A stretch of DNA of 64,000 nt from Flavihumibacter solisilvae (GTDB lineage: Bacteria; Bacteroidota; Bacteroidia; Chitinophagales; Chitinophagaceae): NCBI RefSeq assembly GCF_000814475.1, contig NZ_JSVC01000013.1:1-64000 (forward strand), given 5' to 3'. This document shows, one piece after another, positions 1-8,621 of the stretch. Numbering within the stretch: position 1 is the first letter of the stretch; the number at the start of each line of letters is the position of its first letter. The notes under the pieces were generated by a model. It ran no database searches. It was not told the origin of the DNA and was given only the letters and a program-made list of their open reading frames with translations. The position numbers and the translations under genes are program-made.

Positions 1-81
1 TTTTTGATGTGCTATTAAATTTACAACAGTTCTTTATCTAAACCATAAAACATTAGTATTCAATGCGCTGTCTCTGAATAA

Positions 82-216
82 TTACAAGAAATTTTGAAAT
101 ATCATGAATCTTTTCGTTGGGCAAAAACTAAGTTGTTGCAAACTAACAATCTGGAATACTGGCATAAGCTTGGTGCTCGGAATCCTGGAAGAGCAACTAC
201 TGTTTACCTGACCTGA
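82..216 (+). pseudogene. Possible C-terminal remnant of a coding sequence
   Basis: A 44-codon open stretch ends in TGA at 214-216 and is preceded in frame by a TAA at 79-81. It has no convincing start codon. Its last part reads like a genuine basic protein tail (KLGARNPGRATTVYLT), the sort of sequence seen at the end of winged-helix proteins. The other two frames upstream are closed by stops, so if this was a gene, its 5' part is frameshifted or missing. It could equally be chance coding in AT-rich DNA; I cannot name a family. Confidence 0.2.
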
Positions 217-228
217 CAAATTATTAAG

Positions 229-1557
229 ATGTTCATCCACAGATACATTATCAAGCCATTCATTTATACTTTTTTTTCAGGAGTTATTGCTGGTAACCTT
301 AATGCGCAGACGACCATCAGGCTGTCTTTGAATGAAGCCATTCAACGTGGAAAAGAGGAGAATAAATTAGTGGGGGTATTTAAGACAGAAGAAAGCGCTA
401 CACTATCAGACCTGGATGACGCAAGAATGGGAACATTACCCCGTATTGTTTGCAATACAACTTACCAACGATTTAGCAACGTAACGCTTTACGACGGTGT
501 ATGGGGCAAGCCAAGAAGTATTCCGAAGCCACCTGATGCAAATGCCTGGCATGCAGGACTGGAAGCATCATTCAATATATATGCAGGTGGCAGGCAGGGA
601 TATGTGATCAGGGATCATGAACACAAAGCTGAACTGGCTTATATCAATTCAAAAGAGCAGGAAGGCAATATCGGGTTGCAGGTAGCTCTTCAATACCTGG
701 ATCTGGTAAGGATCTACTTCCAGGGAAAACTTATATCAGAACAGATAGAAAGAGCAAAGACCCGTTCCGAAAATATTAACGCGCTTTATGTAAATGGAAA
801 AGTAACAAAAAGCGATTTGTTGAGAGCTGACCTGTTGTTATCCAATGCACTGTTAAGTGAAACCACAAATGTCAATGATAACTCTATAACCAACCAGAAA
901 TTAAATACGCTCCTGGACCTGGATGAACTTATTGAAATCATTCCGGTTGATACCAATTTGTTGGTTTTGCCTGCCAGCCATGAATTGGAGCGGTTAGTGG
1001 AAGATTTTTCCGGTTCCCATGCAGTGGTAAAGGCGGGAAAAAATATTGAGATCCAGGAAAACCGGACAAAGCTGGCCAGGTCCTTCAGTCTTCCCGCCGC
1101 GACCTTGTTTGCAGGCTATGCTTTCAACTATCCAAATACATTGGTTCTTCCTCCTGTAGCGCAAACCTTCGCAGTGGGGCAGGTAGGGGTGAGGCTCACT
1201 TATGAGATCTCTTCCCTGTATCAGAATAAATACAAGATCAGGTCTGCCAGCCTGCGGGTTACAGAACTAAAACAGCAGAAAGAGTGGATAGAGGATAATG
1301 TTCAGCAGGAAGCCAGGGCATTGTTACTGAAATACAATGAAGCGATGCACCGGATGATTGTCGTCAGGAAGTCAATTGAGCAGGCGGAGGCCAACTATAA
1401 AATTCAGAATACCAAATACGCCAACCAGCTCAGCCTGTTGACCGATCTCCTGGATGCGGATAATCTATACCAGGAATCCAGGTTGAATTATATCCAGGCC
1501 AATATCGCTGCCATCGCCATCTACTATCGTTTACTTTTCTTAACCGGGAAACTTTAA
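229..1557 (+). CDS. TolC-family outer membrane efflux protein
   Basis: 442-residue outer-membrane channel component of a tripartite efflux pump. The N-terminus has a signal peptide (hydrophobic residues about 10-24, then NAQ at the likely cleavage site). The rest has the long helical, coiled-coil-rich composition of the outer membrane efflux protein family (OEP, PF02321), with two repeats of roughly 190 residues and a C-terminal helix ending in YYRLLFLTGKL. The length matches the family. It is the first of three tightly spaced genes: the HlyD-family adaptor starts 5 nt after its stop codon and an MFS transporter follows. It is therefore the exit duct of that pump. The substrate cannot be told from sequence. 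No clear TAnnTTTG promoter was seen upstream. Confidence 0.9.
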   Translation: MFIHRYIIKPFIYTFFSGVIAGNLNAQTTIRLSLNEAIQRGKEENKLVGVFKTEESATLSDLDDARMGTLPRIVCNTTYQRFSNVTLYDGVWGKPRSIPKPPDANAWHAGLEASFNIYAGGRQGYVIRDHEHKAELAYINSKEQEGNIGLQVALQYLDLVRIYFQGKLISEQIERAKTRSENINALYVNGKVTKSDLLRADLLLSNALLSETTNVNDNSITNQKLNTLLDLDELIEIIPVDTNLLVLPASHELERLVEDFSGSHAVVKAGKNIEIQENRTKLARSFSLPAATLFAGYAFNYPNTLVLPPVAQTFAVGQVGVRLTYEISSLYQNKYKIRSASLRVTELKQQKEWIEDNVQQEARALLLKYNEAMHRMIVVRKSIEQAEANYKIQNTKYANQLSLLTDLLDADNLYQESRLNYIQANIAAIAIYYRLLFLTGKL

Positions 1558-1562
1558 ATAAA

Positions 1563-2612
1563 ATGAAAACAGGTAACAATAAAAAATCGGGCTTTATCAA
1601 TATGCTTATCAAGGGAGTTGCCATATTGATCGTTGTTATCGCGCTCTTTTTATTTGTGCAATATCTTGTATACGCAGGTAGTTATGAAAATACAAATGAT
1701 GCACAGGTGGATGCTTATATCAATCCTGTTTCTGCAAGGGCCGGGGGATTCATCAGGGAAGTATTATTCAGCGAACACCAGGAAATAAAAGAGGGTGATA
1801 CATTGGTCATACTCGACAACAGGGAATATCTGCAAAAAGTTAAGGAAGCCGAAGCCATGCTCGAAGATACCCGTGCCCAGCAGGAAATCCTGGATGCCAG
1901 TATCAGGTCGGCCCGGACAGCAACCCTCGTGAATAAGGACCAGATCAGTGCTGCAAAGGCCAGGCTCTGGCAACAGGATCAGGATGTAAAACGATACAGG
2001 AACCTGCTGAATGATGAAGCTGTGACATTATCTGAATACGAGGTAGTGCAAACAAGGCATGATGTTTCCCAAAGCGATTATAGTGCAGCCTTGAACAGCC
2101 TTAAAACCGGGGACAGCAGGATTCGCGAATTGCAATCAAGGTACAATTCACTTTTTGCGGCACGCAAAAGGGCAGAAGCAGCACTTGACCTGGCGAGACT
2201 CAACCTCAGCTATACTGTCATCATATCTCCCTACAACGGCTATACGGGAAGGAAAACCATCCTGGAGGGCCAGCAGGTGCAGGCAGGGCAACCACTGGTA
2301 TCAGTAGTTAATACGGGTGATAAATGGGTAATAGCAAATTTTAAAGAAACTCAGGTTCATGGAATGTATGTAGGACAGCCTGTAACGATTGAGGCGGATG
2401 CAATTCGAGGTAAAACCTTCCGTGGAAAGATTGACGCTATCTCTGCTTCTACCGGTTCGAAAATTTCACTGTTGCCCGCCGATAATTCAACAGGGAATTT
2501 TGTAAAGATCATTCAGCGGGTTCCTGTGAAAATAAAATTCACGGAACCAGACGTTGAAGAACTCAAGGCAGGGATGAATGTAAGAATATCAGTAAACATG
2601 CAACAACACTAA
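1563..2612 (+). CDS. HlyD/EmrA-family membrane fusion protein
   Basis: 349-residue periplasmic adaptor linking an inner-membrane transporter to the TolC-like channel. It has an N-terminal cytoplasmic tail and a single membrane helix (about residues 14-38). A biotinyl-lipoyl-like half motif follows (NTNDAQVDAYINPVSARAGG), then a coiled-coil hairpin (about 85-210) and the beta-barrel half (TVIISPYNGYTGRKTILEGQ). The DAQVDA and SPYNGY motifs are typical of the EmrA/HlyD_D23 group. It sits between the TolC and MFS genes with 5-nt gaps on both sides, so the three are surely co-transcribed. The pairing with a DHA2-type MFS protein indicates an EmrAB-type drug or metabolite efflux pump. Confidence 0.92.
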   Translation: MKTGNNKKSGFINMLIKGVAILIVVIALFLFVQYLVYAGSYENTNDAQVDAYINPVSARAGGFIREVLFSEHQEIKEGDTLVILDNREYLQKVKEAEAMLEDTRAQQEILDASIRSARTATLVNKDQISAAKARLWQQDQDVKRYRNLLNDEAVTLSEYEVVQTRHDVSQSDYSAALNSLKTGDSRIRELQSRYNSLFAARKRAEAALDLARLNLSYTVIISPYNGYTGRKTILEGQQVQAGQPLVSVVNTGDKWVIANFKETQVHGMYVGQPVTIEADAIRGKTFRGKIDAISASTGSKISLLPADNSTGNFVKIIQRVPVKIKFTEPDVEELKAGMNVRISVNMQQH

Positions 2613-2617
2613 CCACT

Positions 2618-4207
2618 ATGCCGCAGACAGTTTATTTTAATGACCTTGCAAGCCGGCATATAGGTTTAGTACGGGTTTCATTGGTACTGATCCTGTTCAC
2701 AGCTATTGCCCAATTCCCGGTATTCGCACTGATCCAGGCACATGTAATTTCTTTTAACGGTGCTCAGCCGGAAGATGTTTCCTTTGCTTTACAGATCGCC
2801 TACGCTGGAATAATTTCAATCCTCCCAATACAGTTCAGGTTGGTGAAATACTTTAATACGCGAAGCTATTTATTGATTGTTTTTTTTGCTGGAATCCTGT
2901 TGAATATCGGTTGCTTATTCGTGCACGATTTCGTCCTGTTCTCGATTCTACGCTTTTTAACCGGCATAGTTACCTGTATGATTGCCGGTTGTATGCTGAT
3001 TGTTCTTTTTACTACTCTGCCTGAACCCAAAAAAATGATTGTTGGGATTTCCCTGTTTTTTTCAGTAGTACTTACAAGCGGACTGATTGTTGGAATAGGC
3101 GCATCACGGGTGGTGTCGGCAACAGATTGGATAGCGATTTATTATGGTATGATAGGATTGCAGGTAATCGGTATTTTGCTCTGTGTTCTTATTTTCAGAT
3201 CAAGGCCTGCTATCAAACCCTATCCTTTGTACCAGCTGGATTGGATCGGAACCATTTTATTTATGTTCGGTGCGGCGGCAGTAACTTTCGTGATGATCTA
3301 TGGGCCAAGACGCTACTGGCTTGCCGATCCTTCAATCAGGTACGCTGCAATTTTTTCGGTCCTGGTCCTGATCCTGTTCCTCTATAGGCAGGCAACGCTG
3401 AAAAGGCCATTGATTGATCTGGGCGCTTTCAGGTCTGGCAAATTTATTTTTGGCCTGCTTCTTTTGTTAATTTTCTTTGGGATTAAGGACAGCATAAACT
3501 TTATTTATGGCTATTCAGCCTCAGTGCTTGGATGGAGTTCGAAGGATGTAACGAATTCGGGGCTGTTTAATATCGCCGGTGTAATATTGGCAACATTCAT
3601 CGTGGTAAAAGCGATGCTGGCAAATAAAAAAAACCTGCCAATATTATTATTGGCCGGGTTTGCAGTAATGTTCATTTATCATGTATGGGTGTACCTGCAT
3701 CTCACCCCTGATTTGTCACTGCGTGAGCTTTATATCCCAATATTCCTCCAGGGTTTTGCTTCGGGATTGTTATTTGTCCCTATACTCATTTTTTGCACAG
3801 TATCTCTTCCCCAAAGCACCGGTATGACCGGAATTATTATCTGTACCTACGCCCGTTTTATAGCAACGCTTAACTCTACTGCCGGCTTCTATGAAATGCA
3901 ATTACATTTTAACCAACTATACAAGGAAAGTTTCCTGGGCAAACTTGCTCCCGGAAATGAGATCCTGTCGCAAAGGCAGGAATTATACAAGGGCTTTCTT
4001 ATGTCTAAAGGAATTTATTCGTCTGATGCAATTGGTATTTCTAATATAGTGATAGCGAAATCAACAGGCATTCAGAGCCAGTTATTGACGATAAGGGCAA
4101 TTTTTTTAGTGGCTGCTATTATGATGGCTGTTATTTTCGTCATCCTTGTATTATTCGCGGTTATTAATAAGATAAAAGCGTCGCGCGAAAGTGTCTCTGC
4201 TAAATAA
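2618..4207 (+). CDS. MFS transporter, DHA2/EmrB-like
   Basis: 529-residue polytopic inner-membrane protein with about 14 hydrophobic segments, the size and layout of the 14-TM DHA2 drug:H+ antiporter family. It lies 5 nt after the HlyD-family adaptor and completes a TolC/HlyD/MFS efflux operon. The classic motif A loop is poorly conserved, as in many Bacteroidota members annotated only as MFS transporters. The first part (residues 1-30) is soluble, then helices begin (VSLVLILFTAIAQFPVFALI). The protein presumably uses the proton gradient to export a drug or metabolite across both membranes. Substrate is not predictable. Confidence 0.88.
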   Translation: MPQTVYFNDLASRHIGLVRVSLVLILFTAIAQFPVFALIQAHVISFNGAQPEDVSFALQIAYAGIISILPIQFRLVKYFNTRSYLLIVFFAGILLNIGCLFVHDFVLFSILRFLTGIVTCMIAGCMLIVLFTTLPEPKKMIVGISLFFSVVLTSGLIVGIGASRVVSATDWIAIYYGMIGLQVIGILLCVLIFRSRPAIKPYPLYQLDWIGTILFMFGAAAVTFVMIYGPRRYWLADPSIRYAAIFSVLVLILFLYRQATLKRPLIDLGAFRSGKFIFGLLLLLIFFGIKDSINFIYGYSASVLGWSSKDVTNSGLFNIAGVILATFIVVKAMLANKKNLPILLLAGFAVMFIYHVWVYLHLTPDLSLRELYIPIFLQGFASGLLFVPILIFCTVSLPQSTGMTGIIICTYARFIATLNSTAGFYEMQLHFNQLYKESFLGKLAPGNEILSQRQELYKGFLMSKGIYSSDAIGISNIVIAKSTGIQSQLLTIRAIFLVAAIMMAVIFVILVLFAVINKIKASRESVSAK

Positions 4208-4562
4208 ATCAAAACTCCGTCCGCACCGCGACAAACAGGCCCATTTTTATGTTCTTCATACCCCGCATATGTACCCGAGCATTCCGGATTTTTTTTTTTT
4301 GAATAACTACCCGGGAGATATATCGGACAACGACCGAATGGGATTTGAGGAAATAGCGTCGTCGTAATAACAAGGTAGTGTCGCCGTAGTGCCGAGGAAG
4401 GCGGAAGATAGTCTCGTAAATGTCTCGTGAAGGTCTTGTCAAAGTCTCGTGAAGGTCAGGTAAAGCATATCATATGGGAGTCGGACTTTTTTTGGCCTTT
4501 GACATTCCCGGCTTTTTGTATTTTGTACATACGATTGCTAACGGTAACCTTAAACGAAAATT
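4208..4562. other. Non-coding interval between efflux operon and next gene
   Basis: 355 bp with no supportable gene. It holds a 12-nt T homopolymer (4289-4300) and five imperfect 11-bp tandem repeats (4411-4465, listed separately). An AT-rich stretch lies just before the next start codon, where a promoter for the 4563 gene is expected, but no exact TAnnTTTG box was found there. Confidence 0.6.
4411..4465 (+). repeat. Five imperfect 11-bp tandem repeats
   Basis: Five contiguous 11-mers at 4411, 4422, 4433, 4444 and 4455, with consensus GTCTCGTGAAG. Units 2 and 4 are identical; units 1, 3 and 5 differ at two to four positions. The period is close to one DNA helical turn, so the repeats face the same side of the helix. 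They lie about 100 bp upstream of the gene starting at 4563. They could bind a protein cooperatively, or be a simple slippage-derived repeat. Confidence 0.75.
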
Positions 4563-5366
4563 ATGCCAAGAATCAGGTCCTTATTTAATCCCAGTGGGAA
4601 GATGGATAAGCTGGTATTTGTAGACAGTACAAAATACGGAAACCATACCCGAAGAGCACCAAGGCCGGGCCTTAAAAAGGGTGAGCCAGCGTTGAAGCGG
4701 CAATTTTCCCGCACTAAATACCTGAACGACCTGGCGGGCGAGTTGAACAGCGCTTTTCGGGGCATCTGGCCAGCCAAGAAATCGGATCTCTACCAGAAAA
4801 TGCTGAAACGGTTCAGGAAGGAACCGGAGAACAGGAGGGGATTGCTGTTGATGCAATTAAAGTCCATGGAAATCAATCCCAGGTACACCTTCAACTCGCT
4901 TGGTACCTGCTCCACAACCGTCAAAGAACTGGAAGAGAGTGTTTCCGTCGGCCTGCAGGTTCAAGCCCATCCACCGCGCGGAAAATATGACGCCAACACC
5001 TATTACTATGAAGTGATCCTCTTTACCTGGGACGATCCCAATGATACTGCATTCTGGTCAAGGCAGTACAGCGACTGGATCAGGATTGGAAAAGACTATC
5101 CTAACCCTGTATTTGAATTCCTTTTTCCCAAACCATCCGGAACCACCCTCCAATGGCTTTTATGCCTTCGGGTACATTTAGGTGTTGAAGATGTCGTTTT
5201 CCCGGTACTCACTACTACGGGCATGCAAATTACAGACGTGGGTACTTTCGACAAGGACGAGATCCGCATCCTGGAACAACGGAAACAGGAAGAAGAGAAA
5301 GCCAAAAAGAAGGCCAAAGCCGCTGTAGACGATATTGTCCGCGTAAAAGCAAAAAACCAGCAATAA
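4563..5366 (+). CDS. Hypothetical protein, family not recognised
   Basis: 267-residue soluble protein, with no signal peptide or membrane segment. The N-terminal 60 residues are strongly basic (RRAPRPGLKKG, KRQFSRTKYLNDL). A helical part follows (about 70-105), then a mixed region rich in Tyr, Trp and Asp (about 110-235) that looks like a beta-rich globular domain. The last 40 residues are a charged helix of Glu and Lys (EEEKAKKKAKAAVDD) that may be a coiled coil. Codon use resembles its neighbours. It stands alone, with the 11-bp repeat region upstream and a convergent lpd gene downstream. I do not recognise the family and assign no function. Confidence 0.75.
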   Translation: MPRIRSLFNPSGKMDKLVFVDSTKYGNHTRRAPRPGLKKGEPALKRQFSRTKYLNDLAGELNSAFRGIWPAKKSDLYQKMLKRFRKEPENRRGLLLMQLKSMEINPRYTFNSLGTCSTTVKELEESVSVGLQVQAHPPRGKYDANTYYYEVILFTWDDPNDTAFWSRQYSDWIRIGKDYPNPVFEFLFPKPSGTTLQWLLCLRVHLGVEDVVFPVLTTTGMQITDVGTFDKDEIRILEQRKQEEEKAKKKAKAAVDDIVRVKAKNQQ

Positions 5367-5395
5367 AAAACCCGCAGATCATTACATCCGCGGGT
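5365..5395 (-). terminator. Rho-independent terminator of lpd
   Basis: Hairpin with arms at 5370-5379 and 5386-5395 (one mismatch, CATTAC loop). On the minus strand it is followed by a six-T run (forward A run 5365-5370). It lies 25 bp past the lpd stop codon and between convergent genes, so it also limits read-through from the plus strand. Confidence 0.7.
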
Positions 5396-5419
5396 CCTAT
5401 TCTTAAGTTTCTGACTTTC

Positions 5420-6823
5420 TTACAGGTGAATTGCTTCGCCGTAAGCCACTTCGATCGCATCCTTAATGCTCTCACTGATGGTCGGGTGGGGGTGAACGCT
5501 GTTCAGCACTTCATGGTAAGTTGTTTCCAGCTTACGGGCAGTTACTGTTTCAGCGATCAGCTCAGTCACGTTGTAACCGATCATGTGGGTTCCCAGCCAC
5601 TCACCGTATTTCGCGTCAAAGATCACTTTTACGAAGCCTTCAGTAGCACCGGCAGCAGATGCCTTACCTGATGCACTCAGCGGGAATTTACCAACCTTAA
5701 TTTCATAACCTGCTTCCTTAGCCGCTTTCTCGGTAAAACCAACGCTGGCGATTTCAGGAACACAGTATGTACATCCCGGGATGTTGTTGTAGTCGAGACC
5801 TTCTGGCTGGTGGTTGTATTTCTTCTCACCATATGCGATGTTCTCCACACAGATGATGCCTTCTTTTGATGCAACGTGTGCGAGTGCCTGTCCAGGTACG
5901 CAATCACCGATCGCATAAAAGCCCGGAGTACTTGTCTGGTAGAACTTGTCCACCACGATACGGCCCTTGTCGGTCTTCACACCAGCTTCTTCCAGCCCGA
6001 TGCCTTCGATGTTTGCGGAAACACCAACAGCGCTCAGCACTACGTCAGCTTCGAGGGTTACTTCGCCGGTAGCGGTCTTCACTTTTGCCTTTACACCATT
6101 GCCGCTGGTATCCAGGCTTTCCACGTTTGCATTGGTCATCACTTCGATGCCCTGCTTCTTGTATTGCTTCTCGAGTTCTTTTGAAATATCGTCGTCTTCA
6201 ACAGGAACTACGCGGGGCATGAACTCCACCACGGTAACCTTGGTTCCCATACTGTTGTAGAAGTAAGCGAACTCAACACCGATCGCGCCGCTGCCGACAA
6301 CGATCATGCTCTTCGGTTGCTGCGGAAGCACCATGGCTTCGCGGTAACCGATCACTTTCTTGCCATCCTGCTTCAGGTTAGGCAGCTCACGGCTGCGGCC
6401 ACCCGTAGCGATGATGATATGCTTTGCTTCAACTACTTCCTTGCTGCCGTCTGCTTTGGTAACTTCTACCTGTCCCTTTGCCTTGATCTTTCCAAAACCC
6501 ATGAACACATCGATCTTGTTCTTCCTCATCAGGAACTGGACACCCTTGCTCATTTTATCCGCAACACCACGGCTGCGCTTGATCACGGCTTCAAAATTAT
6601 GCGTACCTGTAGCCTCGATACCATAGTCTTTCGCGTGTTTGATATACTCCATCACCTGCGCACTCTTCAACAGCGCTTTGGTGGGAATACATCCCCAGTT
6701 CAGACAGATACCACCGAGACTTTCCTTTTCAATAATGGCTGTTTTGAATCCCAGTTGGGATGCGCGGATAGCAGCCACATAACCACCAGGACCACTTCCG
6801 ATTACGAGAACATCGTATGCCAT
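5420..6823 (-). CDS. lpd: Dihydrolipoyl dehydrogenase (E3)
   Basis: 467-residue FAD flavoenzyme that reoxidises dihydrolipoamide with NAD+ in the 2-oxo acid dehydrogenase complexes (pyruvate, 2-oxoglutarate, branched-chain) and possibly the glycine cleavage system. An N-terminal FAD-binding motif (IGSGPGGY, residues 8-15) is present. The redox-active disulfide lies in GGICLNWGCIPTKA (C40 and C45), the NAD-binding motif is VVGSGAIGVEFA, and the FAD site is AIGDC. The C-terminal catalytic His-Glu pair is in HPHPTISE. Length is normal. No E1 or E2 gene is adjacent, so it probably serves several complexes. It is convergent with the 4563 gene. Confidence 0.96.
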   Translation of the reverse strand: MAYDVLVIGSGPGGYVAAIRASQLGFKTAIIEKESLGGICLNWGCIPTKALLKSAQVMEYIKHAKDYGIEATGTHNFEAVIKRSRGVADKMSKGVQFLMRKNKIDVFMGFGKIKAKGQVEVTKADGSKEVVEAKHIIIATGGRSRELPNLKQDGKKVIGYREAMVLPQQPKSMIVVGSGAIGVEFAYFYNSMGTKVTVVEFMPRVVPVEDDDISKELEKQYKKQGIEVMTNANVESLDTSGNGVKAKVKTATGEVTLEADVVLSAVGVSANIEGIGLEEAGVKTDKGRIVVDKFYQTSTPGFYAIGDCVPGQALAHVASKEGIICVENIAYGEKKYNHQPEGLDYNNIPGCTYCVPEIASVGFTEKAAKEAGYEIKVGKFPLSASGKASAAGATEGFVKVIFDAKYGEWLGTHMIGYNVTELIAETVTARKLETTYHEVLNSVHPHPTISESIKDAIEVAYGEAIHL

Positions 6824-6910
6824 AGATTTTATTTTAAGATGTTGGTTGACAAAATAATAACGTGCGAAACTACTTTAGAAGGAGGAAACGGCCAAACAGC
6901 CACGAAGTGC

Positions 6911-8569
6911 TTACCTGCTGGCATCATTCATCCTGATCTTCCTTCCTTTGTAGGTTTTGCCATCGATCGCTTTGATCATTTTCGCAGCTGAACCTTTATC
7001 GATTTCGATCCAGCTGTTCATCTCTTTCATATCGATGCGACCGAGAACATCTTTGCGGAGGTCACTCATGTCGAGGATATATTGGAGGAAGCTGGCTTTG
7101 TAGAAGCCATCTTTTGTACCGAGATTAACAAATAATTTGGTGTGGTTGCCATTTCCTCCGGGCTGGAACTCCTTGCGACCGCGTCCCTGGTCACGTGAAG
7201 CGGACTCGCGCTCACGTCCAACCGGGCGTTGCCTGCGGTCTTCGCGGAGGTTCAGGTCTTCAGAGTTTTCATAATATTTCAGGAACCGGTCGAACTCAGT
7301 TGCGGCAACACGCTTCAGGATCTCTTCCTTGCTTACATCAGCGAACTTTTCCTGCAGCATGGGAACATAGGTTTCATAGTCACCATGACTGATATCCGTT
7401 TGCAGGAGTTTGTCCATGAAGTAGAAGAATTGCTTTCTGCAGACATCTTTTCCGGTAGGGATCTCGAGACGGTGGAAAGGTGCCTGTACGATCTTTTCGA
7501 TCTGGCGCAGCCTGAACGTCTCACGGCTGTGGACAATCGACATACACACCCCGGTTTTACCGGCGCGGCCGGTACGACCACTGCGGTGCGTATAAACTTC
7601 TATGTCATCAGGAAGCTCGTAGTTGATTACGTGCGAAATTTCCTTCACGTCGATTCCCCTTGCCGCCACATCGGTAGCAATCAGCAATTGCAGGCTTTTG
7701 TCGCGGAACTGTCCCATTACCCTGTCACGCTGTACCTGGGTAAGGTCGCCGTGCAGCGCGTCGATATCGTAGCCTTCGCGGGTCAGCTTCTCTGCGATGT
7801 CCTGGGCGTCAGCCTTTGTACGCGTGAAAATGATCCCGTACATCCCGGGATTGAAATCGATTAGTCGCTTCAGTGCTTCATAACGGTGCTGCGCATTCGT
7901 GATAAAGTACTGGTGATCGATATTCTTGTTGGCGGTATTAACCTTGCCCACCTGGATCTCCTTCGGGTCTTCCATGTACTTCTTGCTCACCCGCTTGATC
8001 TCCGGTGGCATGGTAGCGCTGAACAGCCATGTGCTTTCGCGGTTGGGAGTGTTCTTCAGGATGAACTCGATATCGTCCTGGAAACCCATGTTAAGCATCT
8101 CATCCGCTTCGTCAAGTACAACGTACTTGATCTGTTCGAGGTTGATCGCCTTTCTTTCGATCAGGTCGATCAGCCTGCCGGGGGTCGCAGCTACGATCTG
8201 GATCCCGCGTTTAATGTCGCGGATCTGGGCGCCGATAGAGGTGCCGCCGTAAACTGCCACGATATTGAGACCCGTCATGTACTTCTTGAAAGATTCGATT
8301 TCGTTCACGATCTGCAGGCAAAGTTCCCGGGTGGGACAAACAATCAGTGCCTGCGGGTATTTTTGGGAAGGGTCAACCAGTTGTAAAAGGGGAAGTCCAA
8401 ATGCAGCCGTTTTTCCGGTCCCGGTCTGCGCCAGTCCCACCAGGTCGGTCGTGCCAGCCAGTAAAACCGGGATGGCTTTTTCCTGGATAGTGGTCGGATT
8501 AACAAAACCAAGTGCTGTCGTTGCTTTAACCAATCTCTCGTCAAGTCCTAACTCTTCAAATGTAATCAT
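6911..8569 (-). CDS. DEAD-box ATP-dependent RNA helicase with DbpA-type RNA-binding domain
   Basis: 552-residue cytoplasmic RNA helicase. All core motifs are visible: Q motif region (FVNPTTIQEKAIP), motif I AQTGTGKT, PTRELC, TPGRL, DEAD, SAT, and in the second RecA domain ATDVAARGID and HRSGRTGRAG. A charged linker (about 430-470) leads to a C-terminal domain (about 475-552) resembling the DbpA/CsdA RNA-binding domain (PF03880). Such proteins act in ribosome assembly, cold adaptation or RNA decay. It is divergent from bshB1 with a 52-bp shared upstream region carrying a promoter for each. The exact orthology (DeaD/CsdA versus DbpA) is uncertain, so no symbol is given. Confidence 0.93.
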   Translation of the reverse strand: MITFEELGLDERLVKATTALGFVNPTTIQEKAIPVLLAGTTDLVGLAQTGTGKTAAFGLPLLQLVDPSQKYPQALIVCPTRELCLQIVNEIESFKKYMTGLNIVAVYGGTSIGAQIRDIKRGIQIVAATPGRLIDLIERKAINLEQIKYVVLDEADEMLNMGFQDDIEFILKNTPNRESTWLFSATMPPEIKRVSKKYMEDPKEIQVGKVNTANKNIDHQYFITNAQHRYEALKRLIDFNPGMYGIIFTRTKADAQDIAEKLTREGYDIDALHGDLTQVQRDRVMGQFRDKSLQLLIATDVAARGIDVKEISHVINYELPDDIEVYTHRSGRTGRAGKTGVCMSIVHSRETFRLRQIEKIVQAPFHRLEIPTGKDVCRKQFFYFMDKLLQTDISHGDYETYVPMLQEKFADVSKEEILKRVAATEFDRFLKYYENSEDLNLREDRRQRPVGRERESASRDQGRGRKEFQPGGNGNHTKLFVNLGTKDGFYKASFLQYILDMSDLRKDVLGRIDMKEMNSWIEIDKGSAAKMIKAIDGKTYKGRKIRMNDASR

Positions 8570-8584
8570 ATATCAAAATTTGCG

Positions 8585-8592
8585 CAAAGGTA
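8585..8592 (-). promoter_or_regulatory. Bacteroidota -7 box for the DEAD-box helicase
   Basis: On the minus strand the sequence reads TACCTTTG, a perfect TAnnTTTG. A TTG (forward CAA, 8616-8618) lies 23 nt upstream. The predicted start of transcription is near 8580, about 10 nt before the helicase ATG. Confidence 0.6.
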
Positions 8593-8607
8593 GGATAATA
8601 AACGCAC

Positions 8608-8615
8608 TACATTTG
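8608..8615 (+). promoter_or_regulatory. Bacteroidota -7 box for bshB1
   Basis: TACATTTG matches TAnnTTTG exactly. The bshB1 ATG at 8622 begins only 6 nt after the box, so the transcript probably starts at or within a few nt of the start codon. The box also argues against a start upstream of 8622. Confidence 0.6.
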
Positions 8616-8621
8616 CAACTT

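Noticed and set aside
4209-4442. Minus-strand frame of 77 codons after the MFS gene
   Set aside because: Very Arg-rich, part of it is antisense to the 11-bp repeats, and no start signals are seen.
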